The notes under the pieces: generated by a model | The model's database searches: none | Told to the model about the DNA's origin: nothing | What the model saw: the letters and a program-made list of their open reading frames with translations, nothing else | NCBI RefSeq assembly: GCF_003812745.1 | Contig: NZ_CP033831.1 | Coordinates: 2,542,001-2,606,000, forward strand | Source: Serratia sp. FDAARGOS_506 | GTDB taxonomy: Bacteria > Pseudomonadota > Gammaproteobacteria > Enterobacterales > Enterobacteriaceae | Length of the DNA stretch: 64,000 nucleotides | Direction: 5' to 3' | Translations under genes and position numbers: made by a program | In this document: one piece after another, positions 54,309-64,000 of the stretch | How positions within the stretch are numbered: position 1 is the stretch's first letter | Layout: every line of letters starts with the position of its first letter

Positions 54309-54737
54309 ATGGAAATCAGAACGGCGCGCCTGAGCGATCGCCAGGCTATTGCCGAATTAATGACGGCGTTGGATTATCCCGGCACCGAGGCGTTTCTGGC
54401 GCAGCGGATGCACCAGCTGCTGGCGCATCCGGACGAGGCGCTGCTGGTGGTGGTGGAGGGCGAGCGGGTGCTGGGCGTGCTGTCGTTGCATTTTCTGCCG
54501 CAACTGGCGTTGGCCGGCGACATTGGCCGCATCAGCTATTTTTGCGTCGACGACCGAGCGCGCGGGGCGGGCGTAGGGCGGCGGCTGTTGGCGGAGGGCG
54601 AGGCGCTGGCGCACCGTCGCGGCTGCGATCGGCTGGAAGTTCATTGCCACAGCCGCCGCGAGCGGGCGCATGCGTTTTACCAGCGTGAAGGCTTTGTCGA
54701 AGCGCCGAAGTATTTTGCCAAGTTATTAAACCAGTAA
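54309..54737 (+). CDS. GNAT-family N-acetyltransferase
   Basis: 142 residues, GNAT fold. The acetyl-CoA-binding motif A reads RGAGVGRRLLAEGEALAHRR, preceded by ISYFCVDDRA and followed by HAFYQREGFVE. The acceptor is not known; it resembles small YjgM/aminoglycoside-like acetyltransferases. Stands alone between crcB and a cyclase gene; convergent with the latter. Confidence 0.87.
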   Translation: MEIRTARLSDRQAIAELMTALDYPGTEAFLAQRMHQLLAHPDEALLVVVEGERVLGVLSLHFLPQLALAGDIGRISYFCVDDRARGAGVGRRLLAEGEALAHRRGCDRLEVHCHSRRERAHAFYQREGFVEAPKYFAKLLNQ

Positions 54738-54738
54738 G

Positions 54739-55806
54739 TTAGTCGCCCGTCGGCGTCGCCGTTTCCAGGCGATTGCGGCCATTTTGCTTCGCCCGGTAAA
54801 GTGCGCCGTCGGCCGCTTTCAACCAGTCCAGATAACTGCCCAGCGCAGGATGATAGTTGGCGATGCCGGCGCTGATCTGCAGCCGCAGCTGTGGCGCCTC
54901 TTTAAAGATCACGGCGTCCAGCCGCTGCTGGATGCGCCGCAGGACGGTTTCCGCCTGTTCGGCGCTGGTGTTCGGCAGCACTGCGCCAAACTCGTCGCCG
55001 CCGTAGCGCCCGACGATATCCACGTTGCGCAAGCCAATCAGCAATTCTTCCGCCAGCGCCGCCAGAGCCTCATCCCCCAGCGCATGGCCGAAAGTATCGT
55101 TGATGGTTTTAAAGCGATCGATATCCATCAGGATCAGCGTGGCGTTGTCCTGGTAGCGGCGGCAGCTGTCGAACTGGCGATGCAGCAGATGCTCCCAATG
55201 GCGGCGGTTGTACAAGCCGGTCAGCCCATCGCGGGTGCTGATGCGTTGCAGCTCCCGTTTCTTTTCCGCCAGCCGTTTGGCGGTGCGATAGGTCACCAGC
55301 CCAAGCAGCGTCGGGTAAAGGTAGATCATCGGCAGGCACAGATAGATTTGCAGCGCTGTGCTGTGCGGGTAAAACGGGAAGCCGAGCAGTGCGCCGGTCA
55401 GCGCCGCCGCGGCTAATTGAATCGCCAAGCCTTTGACAAATAATGCCTTACCGGCCGAAGCGATGTTGTTCATGCTCATCATCGACAGGATGACGATCGT
55501 CGGCAGCGCATTGAACGCCATCATCGCCGCCCAGAACCCGCCGAAGGCGGAGTCGATCAGCAGGTTGCGGAGCTCGGCTTTGAACGGATCTTTAGCGCGG
55601 CAGGCCAGGCGGTAGGCGAGATGCGGCCAGAGAAAGCCGTGAAAGGCCAGCAATAGCCAAACCTCTACAGATGGATCCAAGGGGGAGAGCGCGGCGAAGA
55701 CGCAGATGAAGCCAAGCCCCAAACCGACGGTGCGGGGCAGGTAGGTGCGTTTGGCGAAGCTGAGGCCGGATTTTCGGGCATCGAAAACGGGGGGCGCAAT
55801 ATACAT
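54739..55806 (-). CDS. MASE2-GGDEF diguanylate cyclase (AdrA/DgcC-like)
   Basis: 355 residues. The N-terminal 180 residues form about six transmembrane helices of the MASE2 type ([18 protein letters not shown]), as in AdrA/DgcC. The GGDEF domain has an intact active motif GGDEF at 269-273 and an inhibitory site RNVD at 260-263, so product inhibition should work. Produces cyclic di-GMP, which in AdrA relatives stimulates cellulose or biofilm matrix production. GGGAG lies seven bases upstream of ATG 55806. The GNAT gene end is adjacent. Confidence 0.92.
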   Translation of the reverse strand: MYIAPPVFDARKSGLSFAKRTYLPRTVGLGLGFICVFAALSPLDPSVEVWLLLAFHGFLWPHLAYRLACRAKDPFKAELRNLLIDSAFGGFWAAMMAFNALPTIVILSMMSMNNIASAGKALFVKGLAIQLAAAALTGALLGFPFYPHSTALQIYLCLPMIYLYPTLLGLVTYRTAKRLAEKKRELQRISTRDGLTGLYNRRHWEHLLHRQFDSCRRYQDNATLILMDIDRFKTINDTFGHALGDEALAALAEELLIGLRNVDIVGRYGGDEFGAVLPNTSAEQAETVLRRIQQRLDAVIFKEAPQLRLQISAGIANYHPALGSYLDWLKAADGALYRAKQNGRNRLETATPTGD

Positions 55807-56024
55807 CCGGCATCTCCCTGATGAGTATCACGGCAGCGTATCATGCGGGTGATAAACTAAGAATAGTCTGGGATTCACGCCGTGAGGCCGCGTGGCATTC
55901 CTGCGACGGATCTCACTCTGTTACATGTTGCAGTTGTGCGAGCCAGGGGAAAGTCGCTAAATATTCGCAGGCAAGGTCAGTTTTTCTCGCTGTTCACGCA
56001 GCGCTCTATGATAAGAAGGTGAGT

Positions 56025-56240
56025 ATGGAAGGTATCAGCATTACCAAACTTCTGGTGATTGCGGTGTTGGTGATTTTACTGTTCGGCACCAGCAAACTGC
56101 GCACGCTCGGCGCCGATCTTGGCGCGGCGCTGAAAGGCTTTAAAAAAGCCGTGGGCGACGACAGCACGCCGCCGGCCGCCGGCAACAACACCGCCGAGAG
56201 CCAGTCCGCTCAGCAGAGCGTCGAAAAGAAAGACGTTTAA
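56025..56240 (+). CDS. tatE: TatE, TatA-like twin-arginine translocase subunit
   Basis: 71-residue single-pass membrane protein with a short N-terminal helix ([18 protein letters not shown]), the conserved FG hinge, an amphipathic helix ([16 protein letters not shown]), and an acidic, polar tail. Acts as a minor TatA substitute in export of folded proteins. It lies next to lipA as in E. coli, convergent with it, and is followed by a terminator. Confidence 0.95.
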   Translation: MEGISITKLLVIAVLVILLFGTSKLRTLGADLGAALKGFKKAVGDDSTPPAAGNNTAESQSAQQSVEKKDV

Positions 56241-56262
56241 TTTCGTCTGATGGCGCGCAATA

Positions 56263-56295
56263 AAAAAACGGATGCCTTGCGGACATCCGTTTTTT
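56263..56295. terminator. Bidirectional terminator between tatE and lipA
   Basis: AAAAAACGGATG and CATCCGTTTTTT form a perfect 12-bp stem with a nine-base loop between convergent genes. Confidence 0.92.
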
Positions 56296-56334
56296 GGCGT
56301 TTCCGCCGTATTTAGCGTAACAAACTATTACGCG

Positions 56335-57300
56335 TTATTTCACTTCCATCCCTTTGGCCTGCAGATCGGCGTGGTAAGACGAACGCACGAACGGGCCGCA
56401 GGCGGCGTGGGTGAAGCCCATCGCCATCGCTTCTTCTTTCATCTCGTCGAACTCGGCCGGGCTGACGTAGCGCTGCACCGGCAGGTGGTGACGGCTCGGC
56501 TGCAGGTATTGGCCCAGCGTCAGCATGGTTACGCCGTGGCGACGTAGATCGCGCATCACTTCGACGATTTCCGCGTTGGTTTCACCCAGGCCGACCATCA
56601 GGCCGGATTTGGTCGGGATATCCGGGTGCGCTTCTTTAAAGCGCTCCAGCAGCTTCAGCGACCACTCGTAATTGGCGCCTGGGCGCACCTGGCGGTAAAT
56701 GCGCGGCACGTTTTCCAGGTTGTGGTTGAACACGTCCGGCGGCGTGGCGGTGAGGATCTCCAGCGCGCGGTCCATACGGCCGCGGAAGTCCGGCACCAGC
56801 GTTTCAATTTTGATGTTCGGGCTCTTGGCGCGGATGGCCGAGATGCAGTCGGCAAAGTGCTGAGCACCGCCGTCGCGCAGATCGTCGCGGTCAACCGAGG
56901 TGATCACGACGTAACGCAGCGCCATGTCGGCGATGGTTTGCGCCAGCTTTTCCGGTTCGTTGGTGTCCGGTGCGATCGGGCGGCCGTGGGCTACGTCGCA
57001 GAATGGGCAACGACGGGTGCAGATAGCACCGAGGATCATAAAGGTGGCGGTACCGTGGTTGAAGCACTCGGACAGGTTAGGGCACGAGGCTTCCTCACAG
57101 ACGGAGTGCAGGCCGTTCTTACGCATGGCGGCTTTGATGCCCTGAATACGCGTTGAGTCGGCAGGCAGTTTGATCTTCATCCACTCGGGTTTACGCAACA
57201 GCTCCTGCCGTTCGGTGACCACCGTTTTGACCGGGATCAGCGCCATTTTGTCAGCATCGCGGTATTTGACGCCGCGTTCCATCTGAATTGGTTTACTCAT
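56335..57300 (-). CDS. lipA: LipA lipoyl synthase
   Basis: Radical-SAM enzyme inserting two sulfur atoms into protein-bound octanoyl groups. 321 residues from ATG 57300, the same as in E. coli. The auxiliary cluster ligands are in [12 protein letters not shown] and the radical-SAM cluster motif is CTRRCPFC. The frame remains open upstream into lipB, but ATG 57300 is the family start. It overlaps the end of lipB by eight bases. Confidence 0.97.
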   Translation of the reverse strand: MSKPIQMERGVKYRDADKMALIPVKTVVTERQELLRKPEWMKIKLPADSTRIQGIKAAMRKNGLHSVCEEASCPNLSECFNHGTATFMILGAICTRRCPFCDVAHGRPIAPDTNEPEKLAQTIADMALRYVVITSVDRDDLRDGGAQHFADCISAIRAKSPNIKIETLVPDFRGRMDRALEILTATPPDVFNHNLENVPRIYRQVRPGANYEWSLKLLERFKEAHPDIPTKSGLMVGLGETNAEIVEVMRDLRRHGVTMLTLGQYLQPSRHHLPVQRYVSPAEFDEMKEEAMAMGFTHAACGPFVRSSYHADLQAKGMEVK

Positions 57301-57961
57301 AATCGTGCAGGTTCCAGTTACGAAGCTCGACCGTCTGGTAGCCGAGTAAATGAACAAATTCCTGTACCAGGATTGGGTGTATGTCTTCAATGCCAACGCC
57401 GGGCGCCAGCGCGCTGACCTGCGTCATCTGCATGCCGGCGTAACCACAAGGGTTGATGCGTTGGAAGGGGCTGAGATCCATTGCCACATTCAAGGCCAGG
57501 CCGTGGAATGAGCTGCCTTTGCGGATCCGCAAACCCAACGAACAGATTTTCTGCTCCCCCACGTACACGCCGGGCGCATCCGGACGGGCGCGCGATTCGA
57601 GGCGGAAGTGGGCGAGGGTGTTGATAACCGTATCTTCTATCGCCGTGACCAATTGGCGTACGCCGACCTTGTTGCGTTTCAGATCGACCATCACGTACAT
57701 CACCTGCTGGCCAGGACCGTGGTAGGTCACCTGGCCGCCGCGATCGCTCTGGACAACCGGGATATCGCCGGGCATCAGCACGTGTTCGGCTTTGCCGGCC
57801 TGGCCCTGGGTGAATACCGGGTGATGCTGCACCAGCCACAGCTCGTCCGGCGTAGTCTCGGTACGACTGTCGGTGAAGTTATGCATGGCTTGGGATACAG
57901 GCGCGTAGGGCTGCAACCCCAGCTGACGCAAAATGATCTTGTCTGGTTGCAAAAGAGTCAT
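57293..57961 (-). CDS. lipB: LipB octanoyltransferase
   Basis: Moves octanoyl from acyl carrier protein to lipoyl domains, the first step of endogenous lipoate synthesis. 222 residues (E. coli 213). Conserved segments are [29 protein letters not shown] and [12 protein letters not shown] with the catalytic cysteine in NPCGYAGM. Its end overlaps the lipA start by eight bases, so translation is coupled; in E. coli another gene separates the two. Confidence 0.96.
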   Translation of the reverse strand: MTLLQPDKIILRQLGLQPYAPVSQAMHNFTDSRTETTPDELWLVQHHPVFTQGQAGKAEHVLMPGDIPVVQSDRGGQVTYHGPGQQVMYVMVDLKRNKVGVRQLVTAIEDTVINTLAHFRLESRARPDAPGVYVGEQKICSLGLRIRKGSSFHGLALNVAMDLSPFQRINPCGYAGMQMTQVSALAPGVGIEDIHPILVQEFVHLLGYQTVELRNWNLHDYE

Positions 57962-58035
57962 CGTCAGGTTACAGAAGTGGTAAAGCCATTATACCGGGCG
58001 CTCCGGCCTGCGACCAGCCTTTCGCTGACCAAAAA

Positions 58036-58072
58036 TGCGCAACCCGGGAAGACGCTGCGCCATCCCGGGTTG
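58036..58072 (-). terminator. Terminator after ybeD
   Basis: CAACCCGGGA and TCCCGGGTTG form a perfect 10-bp stem with a 13-base loop; on the minus strand GCGCATTTTT follows. It separates ybeD from lipB. Confidence 0.75.
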
Positions 58073-58095
58073 ATAAGCAGGGGTTTGTGCTGGAA

Positions 58096-58362
58096 TTACA
58101 GCACCATGCGAACAATTTCAATGTTGCCCAACTCTTCGTACAGGGTTTCGACCTGCTCGATGTGGGTGGCGTTGATGGTGATGGAAACAGAGTGGTAGTT
58201 GCCTTTGCTGCTTGGCTTAACCTGCGGGTTGTAATCGCCCGGTGCATGGCGCTGCACCACTTCAACTACCTGGTCAACCAGCTCAGGCTGCGCCAGGCCC
58301 ATCACCTTGTAGGTAAACGAGCAAGGGAATTCGAGCAGTTCGTTCAGTTTAGTTTTTTGCAT
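58096..58362 (-). CDS. ybeD: YbeD, DUF493-family protein
   Basis: 88 residues, an ACT-like ferredoxin-fold protein of the DUF493/YbeD family. Segments [20 protein letters not shown] and [14 protein letters not shown] match E. coli YbeD (87 residues). The role is not established; an allosteric or regulatory role linked to lipoate or cell-wall genes is suggested only by position between lipB and dacA. Confidence 0.93.
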   Translation of the reverse strand: MQKTKLNELLEFPCSFTYKVMGLAQPELVDQVVEVVQRHAPGDYNPQVKPSSKGNYHSVSITINATHIEQVETLYEELGNIEIVRMVL

Positions 58363-58400
58363 GTGCGTGCGCTCCAGAGTGCTAGCTAATCTATAAATTA

Positions 58401-58424
58401 TAACTCCCGCCGGGGCGGGAGTTA
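58401..58424 (-). terminator. Hairpin between dacA and ybeD
   Basis: TAACTCCCGCC and GGCGGGAGTTA form an 11-bp stem with a two-base loop downstream of dacA; on the minus strand TAATTTATAG follows, so it may be only a partial terminator. Confidence 0.6.
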
Positions 58425-58466
58425 ATGTTATTCAGTATATGGGGGCAATTTCGCCCGTTTCAACCG

Positions 58467-59678
58467 TTAACCGAACCAGTGGTGGAACATCAGTTTGATG
58501 TAGTCCACGATGCGGCTGAAGAAACCGCCTTCTTTCACTTCGTTCATCACTACCAGCGGACGCTGGTCGATGGTTTTGCCGTCCAGTTGGAAGTTGATGC
58601 TGCCTACCACCTGGTTTTTCGCCAGCGGCGCGTGAATTTCAGGGGTGTTCAGCACATAGCTGGCCTTCAGATCTTTCATGCGGCCGCGCGGGATGGTCAG
58701 GTAGACGTCTTTGTCCACGCCCAGCTCAACGCGGTCGGCATCGCCGAACCAGACCGGCTCGGAGGCGAACTCTTTACCGACTTTCAGCGGTGCCACGGTT
58801 TCGAAGAAGCGGAAGCCCCAGGTCAGCAGTTTCTTGCTCTCGGCTTCGCGGCCTTTGTAGGTGCGGCCGCCCATCACGGCAGAGATCAGACGCATCTGGC
58901 CTTCGGTCGCCGAAGCCACCAGGTTGTAACCCGCCGCGTCGGTGTGGCCGGTTTTGATGCCGTCGACGTTCAGGCTGTTATCCCACAGCAGACCGTTGCG
59001 GTTCATCTGGCGGATATTGTTGAAGGTAAACTCTTTTTCTTTATAAATCGCGTACTCTTCCGGCACGTCGCGGATCAGCGCCTGGCCGATCAGCGCCATG
59101 TCGCGCGCCGAGCTGTACTGGCCCTGGGCATCCAGGCCATGCACCGTTTGGAAGTGGGTGTTCTGCAGGCCCAGCTTGCTGACGTAGGTGTTCATCAGGT
59201 TAACGAACGCGTCCTGGCTGCCGGCGACGTAGTCGGCCATCGCCACGCAGGCGTCGTTACCGGACTGCAGGTTGATGCCGCGGGTCAGTTTGGAGACCGG
59301 CACGCGATCGCCCGGCTTCAGGAACATCAGCGAGGAGCCTTTGAACACCGGGTTACCGGTCGCCCAGGCGTCCTGACCGACGGTCACCAGATCGTCCTGG
59401 CCGATTTTGCCCGCTTTCAGCGCCTGGCCGATGACGTAGCTGGTCATCATTTTGGTCAGGCTGGCCGGATCGCGACGCGCGTCGGCGTTCATCTCGGCCA
59501 GCACCTTGCCGGAGTTGTAATCAATCAGGATGTACGCTTCCGCATCGATCTGCGGGACACCTGGGATCATGGTTTTGATGTTAACGTCATCGGCATGTGC
59601 AACGGAGGCTGCGCTCATTGCGATAACGGTGCCGAGTGCGATGCTTTTGATTAAGCGAAAAGAAGTTACTTGTTTCAT
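58467..59678 (-). CDS. dacA: DacA (PBP5) D-alanyl-D-alanine carboxypeptidase
   Basis: Main periplasmic DD-carboxypeptidase, removing the terminal D-alanine of peptidoglycan pentapeptides. 403 residues, as in E. coli. The signal peptide ends at SVAHA, the active-site motif SLTK is near residue 73, then SGNDACV and KTGHTDAAG. The C-terminal amphipathic helix for membrane attachment is present ([16 protein letters not shown]). It lies between ybeD and rlpA. Confidence 0.97.
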   Translation of the reverse strand: MKQVTSFRLIKSIALGTVIAMSAASVAHADDVNIKTMIPGVPQIDAEAYILIDYNSGKVLAEMNADARRDPASLTKMMTSYVIGQALKAGKIGQDDLVTVGQDAWATGNPVFKGSSLMFLKPGDRVPVSKLTRGINLQSGNDACVAMADYVAGSQDAFVNLMNTYVSKLGLQNTHFQTVHGLDAQGQYSSARDMALIGQALIRDVPEEYAIYKEKEFTFNNIRQMNRNGLLWDNSLNVDGIKTGHTDAAGYNLVASATEGQMRLISAVMGGRTYKGREAESKKLLTWGFRFFETVAPLKVGKEFASEPVWFGDADRVELGVDKDVYLTIPRGRMKDLKASYVLNTPEIHAPLAKNQVVGSINFQLDGKTIDQRPLVVMNEVKEGGFFSRIVDYIKLMFHHWFG

Positions 59679-59857
59679 GATCGGGACTACAACATCCGTG
59701 AAAGTAAAGTTAAAAAACGAGCCACACTATAGCAGATGCGATCCCGGCAGGCATTACCCATTCATCTGACTAATTGCGGTTAGAGAACTTTTAGCTGCAA
59801 GAAAATGTTTCAGCTAAATAACCGCTTATCAGCGCAAATGCCCGCCGGGCTTAATGC

Positions 59858-60940
59858 TTAAGGTGCAGCAGTAACGAAAGACTGTTGTTGCGCTTCGCTG
59901 GCCAGGCGTTGCTGCAGCTGGGCCGCCTGCTGACGGCTACTGAACGGGCCGAGCTGGACGCGATAAACGTTGCCGTTGGCTGCCACTTTACCCGGTACGC
60001 CAAACTGTTGGCTCAGGCTTTGCTGCCAGCTTTGGGCGCGCTCGGCGCTGCTCAGCGCACCGACCTGCACCACGTAACTGCCGGAGGCAGAAGAGGAGGC
60101 AGCCATGCCGGCAGCTGCGGCGCCGGCCGCGACCGGAGCGGCCACGGCGGCGGCTTCAGGTTCGGAACCTTCCAGCACGCCGGCCGGTACAGCGCTCGGC
60201 GCGCCGAGGAAACCGCTGCGGCCAGTTGTGCCGCCGGCGGCTGGAGCGTTGTTGTCGTCGGTGCGCAGGGTGCTGTTATCGATCGGGCGCACCGCCGCGC
60301 CGCTGGCGACCGGTACGTCCTGCTGGATCGGGGTGCCCATGCCGCTGGAGCCGAGATCCGGGCGCGCCGGCAGGGCGTAGCTCTGTTTCGCCACGATGGT
60401 GCCGATGGTGCCCGGGCCGCTCAGCGTGCCGTCCGGCGCCACGTTGATGAAGTCCACTTTGACCTTGGTGTTGTTGGACAGGTTGAGGCGATCGGCGGCG
60501 GCTTTCGACAGATCGATGATGCGGCCCTTGGTGTAAGGCCCGCGATCGTTGACGCGCACCACCAATTGACGGCCGTTGGCCAGGTTGGTGACGCGCACAT
60601 AGCTTGGGATCGGCAAGGTTGGGTGCGCCGCGGTCAGGCCGTTGGGATCGAACTGCTCGCCCAGTGCGGTGGTGTTGCCGTTGGCTTCTTCGCCATACCA
60701 GGCCGCCAGGCCGGTCTGCGAGAAGTTCTGCGGATCTTTTACGATGCGGTAAGTATCGCCATTAACCTTATAATCCTGCATGTTATTAGGGTTATAGGGT
60801 TCATATTGAGGCTCGACGCCACCGATTTCCACCACCGGGCCGTTGTACGGCTGCTGTGGCGCCTGCTGTTCCGTGGTCGGTGCGCTACAGGCGGAGAGCA
60901 ACACCGCCGCGACGCCGATCCAAAGCCATTCCTTACGCAT
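59858..60940 (-). CDS. rlpA: RlpA septal-ring lipoprotein
   Basis: 360-residue lipoprotein with lipobox LSAC (Cys18). A double-psi beta-barrel (RlpA) domain lies at about 75-165 (GLAAWYGEEANGNTTALGEQ then VNDRGPYTKGRIIDLSKAAA). An Ala/Pro/Ser-rich linker follows, and a C-terminal SPOR domain (about 285-358) binds denuded glycan at the septum. In Pseudomonas RlpA is a lytic transglycosylase on naked glycans; activity in enterobacteria is less clear. It lies between mrdB and dacA. Confidence 0.96.
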   Translation of the reverse strand: MRKEWLWIGVAAVLLSACSAPTTEQQAPQQPYNGPVVEIGGVEPQYEPYNPNNMQDYKVNGDTYRIVKDPQNFSQTGLAAWYGEEANGNTTALGEQFDPNGLTAAHPTLPIPSYVRVTNLANGRQLVVRVNDRGPYTKGRIIDLSKAAADRLNLSNNTKVKVDFINVAPDGTLSGPGTIGTIVAKQSYALPARPDLGSSGMGTPIQQDVPVASGAAVRPIDNSTLRTDDNNAPAAGGTTGRSGFLGAPSAVPAGVLEGSEPEAAAVAAPVAAGAAAAGMAASSSASGSYVVQVGALSSAERAQSWQQSLSQQFGVPGKVAANGNVYRVQLGPFSSRQQAAQLQQRLASEAQQQSFVTAAP

Positions 60941-60950
60941 TACTCACCTC

Positions 60951-62063
60951 TTATAAACTTTTAGACAGCATTTTCCGATGCGTGTGGATCGACATGATGA
61001 TACCGAAACCGGCCATCAACACTATCAGCGCCGAACCCCCGTAACTGACCAGAGGCAAAGGTACGCCAACTACCGGCAAAATGCCACTGACCATACCGAT
61101 GTTAACAAAGACATAAACGAACAAAATCAGCATCAAGCCGCCGACCATCACGCGGCCGAAGGTGGTTTGCGCCTTGGCGGCGATCATCAGCCCGCGAATG
61201 ATTACCAGCAGGTAGAGCGCCAGCAGCACCAACACCCCGATCAGCCCCAGCTCTTCGGCCAACACGGCGAAGATAAAGTCGGTATGGCGTTCCGGCAGGA
61301 ACTCCAGCTGCGACTGGGTGCCGTGCAGCCAGCCCTTGCCGGACAGGCCGCCGGAGCCGATGGCGATCTTCGACTGAATGATGTGGTAGCCGGCGCCGAG
61401 CGGATCGCTTTCCGGATCGAGCAGCATCATCACGCGGTCGCGTTGATAACCGTGCATCAGGAAGAACCACAGCACCGGGATAAAGGCCGCCAGCGCGACG
61501 GCGGCAACGGCGATCAGTTTCCAGCTCATGCCCGACAGGAATAGCACGAACAGGCCGGAGGCGGCGATCAGGATCGAGGTGCCCAGATCCGGCTGCGCGG
61601 CCACCAGCAGCGTCGGCAGGAAGATCAGTACCAGGGCGATGGCGGTGTTTTTCAGCGAAGGCGGGCAGACGTCGCGGTTCATAAAGCGCGCCACCATCAG
61701 CGGGACGGCGATCTTGGCGATTTCCGACGGCTGGAAGCGCACCACGCCGAGATCCAGCCAGCGTTGCGCGCCTTTGCTGATCTGCCCGAAGGCGTCCACC
61801 AGGATCAGCAAAATCACGCAGAAGATATACAGATAGGGCGCCCAGCTTTCGTATACGCGCGGCGGAATTTGCGCCATGACGGCCATCACGATCAGCCCCA
61901 TGACGATCTGCCCGATCTTGCGTTCCATCATGCCGATGTCCTGGCCGCTGGCGCTCCACATCACGAAGGCGCTGTAGACCAGCAGGGCCAGGATCAGCAG
62001 CAGGAACGTCGGGTCGATGTGGATTTTGGTCCAGATCGAGCCTTTTTGTTGGCTTTCAGTCAT
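60951..62063 (-). CDS. mrdB: MrdB (RodA) peptidoglycan glycosyltransferase
   Basis: SEDS-family polymerase of the elongasome, 370 residues with ten transmembrane helices, as in E. coli. Conserved segments are [32 protein letters not shown] (carrying the catalytic Asp of the SEDS family), and [12 protein letters not shown]. It works with PBP2, encoded immediately upstream with eight bases between the genes. Confidence 0.97.
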   Translation of the reverse strand: MTESQQKGSIWTKIHIDPTFLLLILALLVYSAFVMWSASGQDIGMMERKIGQIVMGLIVMAVMAQIPPRVYESWAPYLYIFCVILLILVDAFGQISKGAQRWLDLGVVRFQPSEIAKIAVPLMVARFMNRDVCPPSLKNTAIALVLIFLPTLLVAAQPDLGTSILIAASGLFVLFLSGMSWKLIAVAAVALAAFIPVLWFFLMHGYQRDRVMMLLDPESDPLGAGYHIIQSKIAIGSGGLSGKGWLHGTQSQLEFLPERHTDFIFAVLAEELGLIGVLVLLALYLLVIIRGLMIAAKAQTTFGRVMVGGLMLILFVYVFVNIGMVSGILPVVGVPLPLVSYGGSALIVLMAGFGIIMSIHTHRKMLSKSL

Positions 62064-62071
62064 GTTCTACC

Positions 62072-63967
62072 TTAGTCACCTTCTACGCCAGGCGGCAGCG
62101 GGGCCTCGCTTGGCAATTGCGTATTGTTGTCGCCCAGCAGAATATGGTCGAGGATCTGGCGGGTAATGGTGCCCACCGCCGGACCGGAGCCGCCGTTTTC
62201 CAGAATGATGGCGACCGACACCGTCGGGTTGTTGAACGGCGCGAAGGCGGTCATCAGTTTGTGATCGCGCAGGTGCTCCGCCAGTTTGTGGGCGTTGTAG
62301 GTTTCGTAGCCGAATACCTGTGCGGTACCCGATTTCGCCGCGGCTTTGTAAGGTGCGTCCGCAAAGTACTTGCGCGCCGTCCCGTTCGGACGGTTGGCCA
62401 CCCCGTACATGCCGTCTTTGGCGATTTCCCAGAAGCCGGAGTGAATATCGCCGATCTGCGTGTCTTCTTCCTGTTTGAACGGCACCAGCGCGCCGTTGAC
62501 GCGGGTGCTCTGCAGCAGGTGCGGCGTTTTGACGTTACCGTCGTTGATCAGGGTGTTCAGCGCCTTGGCCATCTGGATCGGCGTGGCAGTCCAGTAACCC
62601 TGGCCGATGCCCACCGGAATGGTGTCGCCCTGATACCACGGCTTTTTATAGCGCTTCAGCTTCCACTCGCGCGTCGGCATCAGGCCGGAGCGCTCTTCGG
62701 ACAGATCGATGCCGGTGTATTGGCCATAACCGAATTTGGTCAGCCAGCTCGACAGCCGATCGATCCCCATGTCATAGGCGACCTGATAGAAGTAGGTATC
62801 CGCGGACTCTTCCAGCGCTTTGGTGACGTTCAGGCGGCCGTGGCCCCATTTTTTCCAGTCGCGGAAGCGTTTTTCCGAGCCGGGCAGCTGCCACCAGCCA
62901 GGATCGAACACCACGGTATTCTTGGTGATCACCCCGGCGCTGAGCGCCGACACCGCGATATAAGGTTTCACCGTCGACGCGGGCGGGTAAACCCCTTGCG
63001 TGGCGCGGTTGATCAGCGGGCGATTCGGATCGTTCAGCAGACCCTGATAGTCTTTGCTGGAAATGCCGTCCACGAACAGGTTTGGATCGTAGCTCGGGTT
63101 GGACACCATCGCCAGGATGGCGCCGGTGCGCGGATCGCTCACCACCACCGCGGCGCGGCTGCCGACCAGCAGCTGTTCGATATAGCGCTGCAGGTTGAGA
63201 TCGAGCGTCAGGTAGACGTCCTGACCGGCGGAAGGCGGCTGCTCGTGCAATTGGCGGATCACCCGGCCGCGGTTGTTGACCTCGACCTCTTCGTAGCCGG
63301 TTTTGCCGTGCAGCGTGTCTTCGTAATAGCGTTCGATGCCCAGTTTGCCGATATCGTGGGTGGCGGCGTAGTTGGCCAACTTGCCGTCTTTGTCCAGGCG
63401 TTCGACGTCGCGGTCGTTGATCTTCGACACGTAGCCGGTGACGTGGGTGAGGGCGGAACCGTAAGGGTAGTAGCGGCGCTGGTAGCCTTTCACTTCCACG
63501 CCGGGGAAGCGGAACTGATTGACCGCAAAGCGGGCGACCTGCACTTCGGTCAGCGCGGTCTTCACCGGAATGGAAACGAAACGGCGCGAACGCTTGCGCT
63601 CTTTTTCGAAATTGGTGATGTCGTCGTCGGTCAGGTCGACCACCGTGCGCAGCGCCTGCAGCGTGGCCTTGAGATCGTCAACCTTCTCCGGCATCAGCTC
63701 CAGCTGATAAATGGTGCGGTTGAGCGCCAGCGGGGTGCCGTTGCGATCGTAGATAATGCCGCGGCTGGGCGCGATAGGCACCAGCTTGATGCGGTTTTCG
63801 TTGGAGCGGGTGCGGTAATCCTCGACGCGGACCACTTGCAGATTATACAGGTTGGCGATCAGGATGCCGGTCAGCACCAGGATGACCAAGAACGCCACCA
63901 GGGCGCGGCGTACAAACAGGGCGGATTCAGCCGTATAGTCGCGAAAAGGGTTACGTTCTATTTTCAT
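62072..63967 (-). CDS. mrdA: MrdA (PBP2) peptidoglycan transpeptidase
   Basis: Class B penicillin-binding protein cross-linking peptidoglycan during cell elongation. 631 residues (E. coli 633). It has an N-terminal membrane anchor (about 20-42), a dimerisation/pedestal domain, and a transpeptidase domain with the active-site STVK near residue 330 (in PPASTVKPYIA, where E. coli has PPGSTVK), the SAD motif ESADTYFYQV and KSGTAQVF. It heads mrdA-mrdB-rlpA. The remaining 33 bases to the window edge show no start of another gene. Confidence 0.97.
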   Translation of the reverse strand: MKIERNPFRDYTAESALFVRRALVAFLVILVLTGILIANLYNLQVVRVEDYRTRSNENRIKLVPIAPSRGIIYDRNGTPLALNRTIYQLELMPEKVDDLKATLQALRTVVDLTDDDITNFEKERKRSRRFVSIPVKTALTEVQVARFAVNQFRFPGVEVKGYQRRYYPYGSALTHVTGYVSKINDRDVERLDKDGKLANYAATHDIGKLGIERYYEDTLHGKTGYEEVEVNNRGRVIRQLHEQPPSAGQDVYLTLDLNLQRYIEQLLVGSRAAVVVSDPRTGAILAMVSNPSYDPNLFVDGISSKDYQGLLNDPNRPLINRATQGVYPPASTVKPYIAVSALSAGVITKNTVVFDPGWWQLPGSEKRFRDWKKWGHGRLNVTKALEESADTYFYQVAYDMGIDRLSSWLTKFGYGQYTGIDLSEERSGLMPTREWKLKRYKKPWYQGDTIPVGIGQGYWTATPIQMAKALNTLINDGNVKTPHLLQSTRVNGALVPFKQEEDTQIGDIHSGFWEIAKDGMYGVANRPNGTARKYFADAPYKAAAKSGTAQVFGYETYNAHKLAEHLRDHKLMTAFAPFNNPTVSVAIILENGGSGPAVGTITRQILDHILLGDNNTQLPSEAPLPPGVEGD

Positions 63968-64000
63968 CCCGCTGCTTTATTTCACTCTGTCACGGTCACC

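Noticed and set aside
63968-64000. End of the gene upstream of mrdA (rlmH in E. coli)
   Set aside because: Only 33 bases remain, and none of the frames gives a recognisable RlmH C-terminus.

Overview
The window is a chromosomal segment of an enterobacterium (Yersiniaceae), most likely Serratia, close to S. marcescens. I infer this from high-GC coding sequence, from protein similarity recalled from memory, and from gene order. The core runs in the order known from E. coli: htpG-adk-hemH-gsk-ybaL-fsr-ushA-ybaK-chiX-ybaP-copA-cueR-ybbJ-qmcA-cnoX-ybbO-tesA-ybbA-ybbP-purK-purE-lpxH-ppiB-cysS-ybcJ-folD-argU ... cspE ... crcB-tatE-lipA-lipB-ybeD-dacA-rlpA-mrdB-mrdA. No phage, insertion sequence, CRISPR array or toxin-antitoxin locus was seen.

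Region 1-26 kb: chaperone end (htpG), adenylate kinase, then a glycerate module (CdaR-type regulator, GntP-type permease, glycerate kinase) placed between adk and hemH together with an MBL hydrolase/LysR divergent pair. Next come hemH, gsk, the YbaL antiporter, Fsr, UshA, a lipoprotein relative of PBP4, YbaK, the small RNA ChiX, YbaP and the copper ATPase CopA. copA and its regulator gene cueR are separated by an AT-richer DUF2000/AraC pair, but the CueR-type copA promoter is intact. ybbJ-qmcA and cfa follow.

Region 26-41 kb: an ERIC repeat, cnoX, ybbO, the head-to-head overlapping tesA/ybbA-ybbP cluster, purEK with a PurR box, lpxH-ppiB, cysS with an unusual leader (a Zur-box-like palindrome and two mutually exclusive hairpins), ybcJ, folD, two coupled unknown genes beside tRNA-Arg(TCT), and a few accessory genes including a GT39-type glycosyltransferase.

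Region 41-56 kb is the most accessory: a flavodoxin-like quinone reductase, two tandem small-RNA candidates, a MASE1-GGDEF cyclase, an extended cold-shock-domain protein, and an amino-acid ABC transporter/GNAT/LLM monooxygenase/M20 hydrolase set. That set matches the B. subtilis S-(2-succino)cysteine (S-alkylcysteine) salvage genes. Then come cspE, an MFS/TetR pair, crcB under a fluoride riboswitch, a 31-residue membrane peptide gene behind a perfect PmrA (BasR) box, a GNAT enzyme, and a MASE2-GGDEF cyclase.

Region 56-64 kb is housekeeping: tatE, lipoate synthesis (lipB-lipA), ybeD, and the cell-elongation and cell-wall cluster mrdA-mrdB-rlpA-dacA.
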